Source of the DNA: an uncultured Clostridium sp.
GTDB lineage: Bacteria > Bacillota > Clostridia > TANB77 > CAG-508
Length of the DNA stretch: 64,000 nucleotides
Assembly: GCA_958422985.1 (NCBI GenBank)
Contig: CATZPY010000001.1
Coordinates: 66,401 to 130,400 of the forward strand
Reading direction: 5' to 3'
The notes under the pieces are model-generated. The model saw only the letters and a program-made list of their open reading frames with translations. It was not told the origin of the DNA and searched no databases. Numbering within the stretch: position 1 is the first letter of the stretch; each line of letters opens with the position of its first letter. Of the stretch, positions 59,816 through 64,000 are shown in pieces. Position numbers and translations under genes: made by a program.

Positions 59816-61710
59816 TATAATTTAATTTTAGGTTGATATTTTTCAAGCCACATATTAACTTGGCACAAATAAGCCATAAGTTGAGGACCAGTCATCAACT
59901 GTCCAAACCAAGGGCGGGAAAAAGCTTTCCCATCAGTTTCTAAAATATTCAAAATATAATCTCTATTCAATAAATAATTAATAGGAGCTTTAGGATTACT
60001 CATAATATCTGAAAGCATAGATTTTACTTTTGCAAGGTAAGTAGGATTATGAGTCTTTGGATATGGGCTCTTTTTTCTATCAACAATTTCTGCAGGCAAA
60101 AATTTACGAGAAATATATCTCAAAAGACCTTTTTCTCTACCATTCAAAGCCTTTATTTCCCAAGGAATATTCCAAACATATTGAGCCAAACGATAATCAC
60201 AAAAAGGCACACGAAGTTCAAAACCATTATACATAGCCATTCTATCAGATCTATCAAGAAGTGTTTGCATAAACCAGTTTAATGTAAGATAAGATATTTT
60301 TCTTTTTTCAGCAGTTTCAGAAGAATCAGAAGCCAATATTTCAACATTTGATAAAGATTCATTATATCTAAAATCAATATATTCTTTTAAATTAATTTTC
60401 TTTGCAATAGACGGATTCAATAAAGTCTGACGCTCATTTATTGCAATTGACCAAGGAAATGTTCCACTTTGTAATGCGTCATCTCTAAAGAACCAAGGAT
60501 ATCCTCCAAAAATTTCATCAGCACATTCACCAGTTAAAGATACAGTTGCAGTAGGTTTTACATTTTTACAAAATAAAAGTAAAGATGAATCAACATCAGC
60601 CATACCAGGCATATCACGAGCAATCATAGCATCATATAAACTATCAGCTAATTCAGGGGTATCAAGTACAATTGAATGATGATTTGTTTTTAAATTAGAT
60701 ACCATCAAATTTATATAATAATTATCAGAATTTGGCTGAAAATCGCTTTTTACAAAGTTTTTATCATTATCAATATAATCAATAGAATAAGTATCTAAAG
60801 GTGGTAAATTATTTTCTTGACAATAATCTGACGCAAATTTTGTAATAATACTTGAATCTAGACCACCAGATAAAAATGTACATAAAGGAACATCTGAAAC
60901 TAATTGCCTTGTTATTGAATCTTTTAATAAATATTCAAGATGTTCGCAAGTTTGAGTAAAGTTTTCTGTATGTGGTTCACTTCTTAAATTCCAGTATTTT
61001 TCGATATGTATACCAGATCTATTATATATCAAAAAATGTGCAGGTTTTAATTCAAATATATTATTAAAAATTGTTGTACCAGGGGTATGTGCAGGACCAA
61101 TTCCAAATAATTCTGAAATTCCTTGAGAATCTAAAATTTTTTCAACACTTGGATATTGAAAAATTGCTTTTATTTCAGATGCAAATATAAAAGAATTATT
61201 TTGCATAGTATAAAATAAAGGTTTTACTCCAAAATGATCTCTTGCAATAAATAATTCTTCTTTTTGACTGTCCCAAATTGCAAAAGCATAGATTCCATTT
61301 AAATGTTTTACAACATCTTTTCCGTAAAAAATATAACTTTTTAATAGAATTTCTGTATCGCAATGACCATTAAAAGTGAAACCATTTTCTTCCAAAGTTT
61401 TCCTTAGTTCATCAGTATTATAAATTTGACCATTATAAGAAATTACGAAATTTGAATTATAATTAATTACCATATCTGAATTTTCTTTTTGCAATGGTAT
61501 TGATTTGCTACAAGATTCGACCATAGGTTGTTTTCCACCTTCTGGATCAATAACAATTAATCTTTTGTGAGCCAGTGCTATATGTTTTCTTATGTAATAT
61601 CCATCTTCATCAGGACCTCTTCTTACAAGAGTATTGTTCATATTAATTAAGATATTTCTAAAACGAGAAACATCTTGTTTGTAATTCACAAAACCAACAA
61701 TTCCACACAT
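59815..61710 (-). CDS. asnB: Glutamine-hydrolysing asparagine synthetase
   Basis: A 631-residue enzyme. The N-terminal Ntn glutaminase starts with Cys2 (MCGIVGFVN) and has RGPDEDGYY. The C-terminal ATP-dependent synthetase has the PP-loop LSGGLDSS near residue 260. It makes free asparagine from aspartate and glutamine, a second Asn route beside the tRNA-bound AspRS/GatCAB path encoded in this window. Ribosome site GGAGGC lies before the ATG. It is 42 bases after nth on the minus strand, so probably in that operon. Confidence 0.95.
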   Translation of the reverse strand: MCGIVGFVNYKQDVSRFRNILINMNNTLVRRGPDEDGYYIRKHIALAHKRLIVIDPEGGKQPMVESCSKSIPLQKENSDMVINYNSNFVISYNGQIYNTDELRKTLEENGFTFNGHCDTEILLKSYIFYGKDVVKHLNGIYAFAIWDSQKEELFIARDHFGVKPLFYTMQNNSFIFASEIKAIFQYPSVEKILDSQGISELFGIGPAHTPGTTIFNNIFELKPAHFLIYNRSGIHIEKYWNLRSEPHTENFTQTCEHLEYLLKDSITRQLVSDVPLCTFLSGGLDSSIITKFASDYCQENNLPPLDTYSIDYIDNDKNFVKSDFQPNSDNYYINLMVSNLKTNHHSIVLDTPELADSLYDAMIARDMPGMADVDSSLLLFCKNVKPTATVSLTGECADEIFGGYPWFFRDDALQSGTFPWSIAINERQTLLNPSIAKKINLKEYIDFRYNESLSNVEILASDSSETAEKRKISYLTLNWFMQTLLDRSDRMAMYNGFELRVPFCDYRLAQYVWNIPWEIKALNGREKGLLRYISRKFLPAEIVDRKKSPYPKTHNPTYLAKVKSMLSDIMSNPKAPINYLLNRDYILNILETDGKAFSRPWFGQLMTGPQLMAYLCQVNMWLEKYQPKIKL

Positions 61711-61752
61711 AAAAAAGCCTCCATATATAATATATATGAAAGCCGATTTAAT

Positions 61753-62400
61753 TTATGTATAACCTTGATTATTTTTCTTATAAAACTCACAAAATTGTTT
61801 AACTGAACATGAATCACAATGAGGATTTCTTGCTTCACAAGTGTTTCTTCCAAGCCACATGAAAAGATGGTTTATATCTTTTAGTGTTTCTTTAGGAAAA
61901 ATTTTAATTAGATCTTGTTCAATTTTTTCTGGTTCAGATTCATTTGAAAGACCTATTCTATTGGAGATTCTTTTTGCATGTGTATCAACAGCAATACCTT
62001 CAGCAATTCCAAAGGCTTCTAACATAATAACATTAGCACTTTTTCTACCGATACCAGATAATGTTAAAAGTTCAGGCATTGAATGAGGAAGTTTACCATT
62101 GAAATTCTCTATAACTTGTTTTGCACAAAGTTTAATGTTTTTCGCTTTATTCTTGTAAAAACCACAAGGGTGTATAATATTTTCAAGCTCATTAATATCA
62201 ATATTTTTAAAATCATCAATAGTTTTACACTTTTTGAAAAGAATAGGTGTAGTTTTATTTACTCTTTCATCAGTGCATTGTGCTGATAACATAACTGCAA
62301 CGGCAAGTTGAAAAGGTGTATTAAAATCTAAACTACATTGTGCATCTGGATATGTTTGTTTTAAAATATTTACAAAATTTAGTGCTTCGGATTTATTCAT
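61753..62400 (-). CDS. nth: Endonuclease III
   Basis: A 215-residue base-excision repair glycosylase/AP lyase. The helix-hairpin-helix shows LPHSMPELLTLSGIGRKSAN with the catalytic Lys, and the catalytic Asp is in VDTHAKRISNR. The 4Fe-4S cluster Cys lie in the C-x6-C-x2-C-x5-C pattern CEARNPHCDSCSVKQFC. It removes oxidised pyrimidines. The ATG at 62400 gives the usual length and N-terminus; an ATG at 62415 is possible. It overlaps the upstream DUF4364 gene by eight bases. Confidence 0.95.
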   Translation of the reverse strand: MNKSEALNFVNILKQTYPDAQCSLDFNTPFQLAVAVMLSAQCTDERVNKTTPILFKKCKTIDDFKNIDINELENIIHPCGFYKNKAKNIKLCAKQVIENFNGKLPHSMPELLTLSGIGRKSANVIMLEAFGIAEGIAVDTHAKRISNRIGLSNESEPEKIEQDLIKIFPKETLKDINHLFMWLGRNTCEARNPHCDSCSVKQFCEFYKKNNQGYT

Positions 62401-62944
62401 TAATATTGGCACCATCCTTATTATTAGAAAGTAGTTCTAGTATTTGTGGATAAAGTGTTGTTGCATTTGATTTCCAATTATCAGATATTTGTTTTGCTTT
62501 TTCTCTTGATGCTGCATATACAGATACTTCAAAAATTGTTTCATTTTGTTCAACTATTTTGCACGTAATTGTATAATTATTCTCATCTTTGGGGATAAAT
62601 TCAGTAACAACAGAAGATTCTTCAACAATATTAGAATTTTCCTCTTTAAATATAGTATCAGCTTTTAATTTTAATAACCCAGGTAAAAGTGATTTTGTAA
62701 GTTCAAGTGCGTTTTTTCCTTCAGTTGTTATTTTTATAAAAGATTCTTCATCTTGTTCAAAAGAACAGATTAAATTAGCTGACATTAAATCTGCAATAAG
62801 TTCTTGAAAATAAAAATAGTTTATGTCTTTTGAACTTGAAACTATTTTATATAAATTATCATTTTTTATTCCATCAAATATTTTGTTTAATAAATATAAG
62901 ATCAAAACTTTATCTTCTGCTAACTCTTTATTTTGTTGTTCCAT
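62393..62944 (-). CDS. DUF4364 family protein (winged-helix-like)
   Basis: A 183-residue protein: an N-terminal winged-helix-like part (DKVLILYLLNKIFDGIKNDN, then YFQELIADLMSANLI) and a C-terminal beta-rich part with YTITCKIVEQNETIFEVSVY. DUF4364 is common in clostridia and probably regulatory. Ribosome site AAGGAGGC lies before the ATG. It heads the minus-strand set with nth and asnB, with an eight-base overlap into nth. Confidence 0.75.
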   Translation of the reverse strand: MEQQNKELAEDKVLILYLLNKIFDGIKNDNLYKIVSSSKDINYFYFQELIADLMSANLICSFEQDEESFIKITTEGKNALELTKSLLPGLLKLKADTIFKEENSNIVEESSVVTEFIPKDENNYTITCKIVEQNETIFEVSVYAASREKAKQISDNWKSNATTLYPQILELLSNNKDGANINE

Positions 62945-63016
62945 AAACTGCCTCCTTAAGTTAGAATTTTCTTCAATATTATATCACGGAATTTTATGGA
63001 AGTAAAGAAAAAAGTA

Positions 63017-63045
63017 TTGCATTTTTTGTAGCATATTGATATACT
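63017..63045 (+). promoter_or_regulatory. Promoter of the 53-residue membrane protein gene
   Basis: TTGCAT (63017-63022), 17-base spacer, TATACT (63040-63045); start codon at 63088 behind AAGGAG. Confidence 0.65.
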
Positions 63046-63087
63046 TTTATTAAAATAAAGAGGATAATTTTTTTAAGGAGAATCAAA

Positions 63088-63249
63088 ATGAAATTAAGAA
63101 ATAATAAAGGATCAATTTCATTATATGTATTAGTTGCTTGTGCATTTTTTGTTACAATATTAATGGCACAATATTCTAGAACATTAAATAAATATAAAGC
63201 AGTGGAAGACGAAGTTATGCAAATACAAAGAAATTATGAAAACAAATAA
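63088..63249 (+). CDS. Small single-helix membrane protein, TadE/pseudopilin-like
   Basis: A 53-residue protein: a basic N-terminus (MKLRNNKG) and then SISLYVLVACAFFVTILMAQ, a membrane helix, followed by a short charged helix. The basic stretch ending in Gly before the helix resembles a prepilin-type leader or TadE start, unlike the leaderless set at 29-32 kb. It has its own promoter and is followed by a terminator. Complete though short; function unknown. Confidence 0.55.
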   Translation: MKLRNNKGSISLYVLVACAFFVTILMAQYSRTLNKYKAVEDEVMQIQRNYENK

Positions 63250-63298
63250 TACTAAAGGATAATAATAAATTAAGCACTAATTTATATAGCGAACATAG

Positions 63299-63335
63299 AA
63301 TATAGTGAAGAGGAAAAACTCTTCACTATATTTTG
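63299..63335 (+). terminator. Intrinsic terminator before yabG
   Basis: ATATAGTGAAGAG, GAAAAA loop, CTCTTCACTATAT, then TTTTG. Confidence 0.85.
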
Positions 63336-63368
63336 TTATAAGGAGAAATGCTATAATTAATAATTAAA

Positions 63369-64000
63369 ATGAAAAAAATAAAAAAAGGAGATAATGTAAC
63401 AAGGAACTCATATAATAATGATATAATATTTAAGGTTGATAAAATAATAAAAAAATCTAATAATATAAATATAGCAATATTAAAAGGTATAGATATTAGA
63501 ATAGAAGCAGACGCTCAAATAGAAGACTTAAAATTAGTTAGTAAAAATGAAAAACAAAATTTGGATATAGAATTTAAAAAGAGAATAAGAAATAGTACTT
63601 CAAAAAATAATTGTGATGAGAGACTTAATGGAATAATAAAGACAGGAAAAATATTGCATTTAGATGGTGATAAAAAATATGCAGGAAAATCCGAAATGTA
63701 TTATAAAAAAATGGGATTAAATGCAATTGTAAAAAATATTCCAGAAAATAAGCAATCAAAGATGGTTAAGCAATTATTAATGATATATAATCCAGATATA
63801 TTAGTTATTACAGGACATGATGGAATGATAAAAAATAATGTTGTAAATGATATATTTAATTATAGAAATTCAAGACATTTTATAGAAACGATAAAACAAG
63901 CAAGGAAATTTGAAAAAGTAAGCAAAAAAAAATTAGTAATATTCGCAGGAGCTTGTCAAAGTTATTTTGAAGCATTAATATCTGCAGGGGCTAATTTTGC
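63369..64000 (+). CDS. yabG: Sporulation peptidase YabG, 5' part (runs off right edge)
   Basis: The first 210 residues of YabG, a Cys-type protease of the mother cell that trims coat and exosporium proteins. It begins MKKIKKGDNVTRNSYNNDII, then KILHLDGDKKYAGKSEMYY, ILVITGHDGMIK and FAGACQSYFEALISAGANF, which holds the presumed catalytic His and Cys. The frame is open to the last base; the rest lies outside. AGGAG at 63341-63345 is too far upstream to serve the ATG at 63369, so that ATG rests on the conserved N-terminus alone. Confidence 0.9.
   Translation, partial: MKKIKKGDNVTRNSYNNDIIFKVDKIIKKSNNINIAILKGIDIRIEADAQIEDLKLVSKNEKQNLDIEFKKRIRNSTSKNNCDERLNGIIKTGKILHLDGDKKYAGKSEMYYKKMGLNAIVKNIPENKQSKMVKQLLMIYNPDILVITGHDGMIKNNVVNDIFNYRNSRHFIETIKQARKFEKVSKKKLVIFAGACQSYFEALISAGANF

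Noticed and set aside
1..64000. tRNA or rRNA genes
   Set aside because: No cloverleaf with GTTCRANNC-type T arm and no rRNA segment was recognised on either strand; a tRNA scan could still find a divergent one.

Overview
The window comes from a low-GC, anaerobic, endospore-forming Bacillota, most likely a clostridial lineage of the uncultured gut type. The evidence is a very AT-rich sequence with strong AGGAGG ribosome sites, many sporulation genes (a PdaA-type deacetylase, YqfC, YqfD, an alpha/beta SASP, SpoIVB, SpoVG, YyaC, SpoIVFA/SpoIVFB, YabG), and AdhE and rubredoxin, which suit a fermentative anaerobe. No tRNA, rRNA or CRISPR array was seen.

The left 13.4 kb is the most striking part. 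A PdaA-type polysaccharide deacetylase gene is cut in two: its 5' part runs off the left edge and breaks at about 287-292, and its 3' part resumes at about 13432-13437. A 13,145-bp element lies between them. It ends with a large serine recombinase and carries a reduced type VII secretion set: a double WXG100 substrate, an FHA-containing EssC/FtsK-SpoIIIE ATPase and a YukD/EsaB ubiquitin-like protein. It also has two related membrane proteins, a large protein with a possible ADP-ribosyltransferase-like core, and a small partner gene. The break points share a short direct repeat, and joining them restores the deacetylase frame exactly. The layout is that of a skin-type intervening element in a sporulation gene.

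From 13.4 to 22.6 kb is a core block: pdaA 3' part-yqfC-yqfD-unknown-ybeY-dgkA-DUF3048 lipoprotein-era-yqzL-recO-hpf, then an alpha/beta SASP on the minus strand and a Cof-type HAD phosphatase. From 22.7 to 34.4 kb is a Tad-like assembly system: CpaB-like protein, two MinD/CpaE-like proteins, a CpaF-like ATPase, a TadB-TadC fusion, and a run of pseudopilin-like proteins that begin directly with a hydrophobic helix and show no prepilin leader.

From 34.6 to 47 kb are spoIVB facing murC, spoVG, a DUF2207 membrane protein, an M23 peptidase, adhE, and aspS on the minus strand behind a T-box leader. From 47.4 to 54.7 kb come gatCAB (the transamidosome that works with AspRS), rpsT, rpiB, a WecA/TagO-type transferase fused to a rubredoxin domain, a free rubredoxin and hslO. 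From 54.7 to 59.8 kb come yyaC, spoIVFA, spoIVFB and a two-component pair. The right end holds asnB, nth and a DUF4364 regulator on the minus strand, then a small membrane protein and the start of yabG.

Two dispersed hairpin repeat families punctuate the intergenic spaces, both inside and outside the element: ten copies built around CCGGGATT...AATCCCGG, and six copies built around CTTAAGATTTTCT...AGAAAATCTTAGG.
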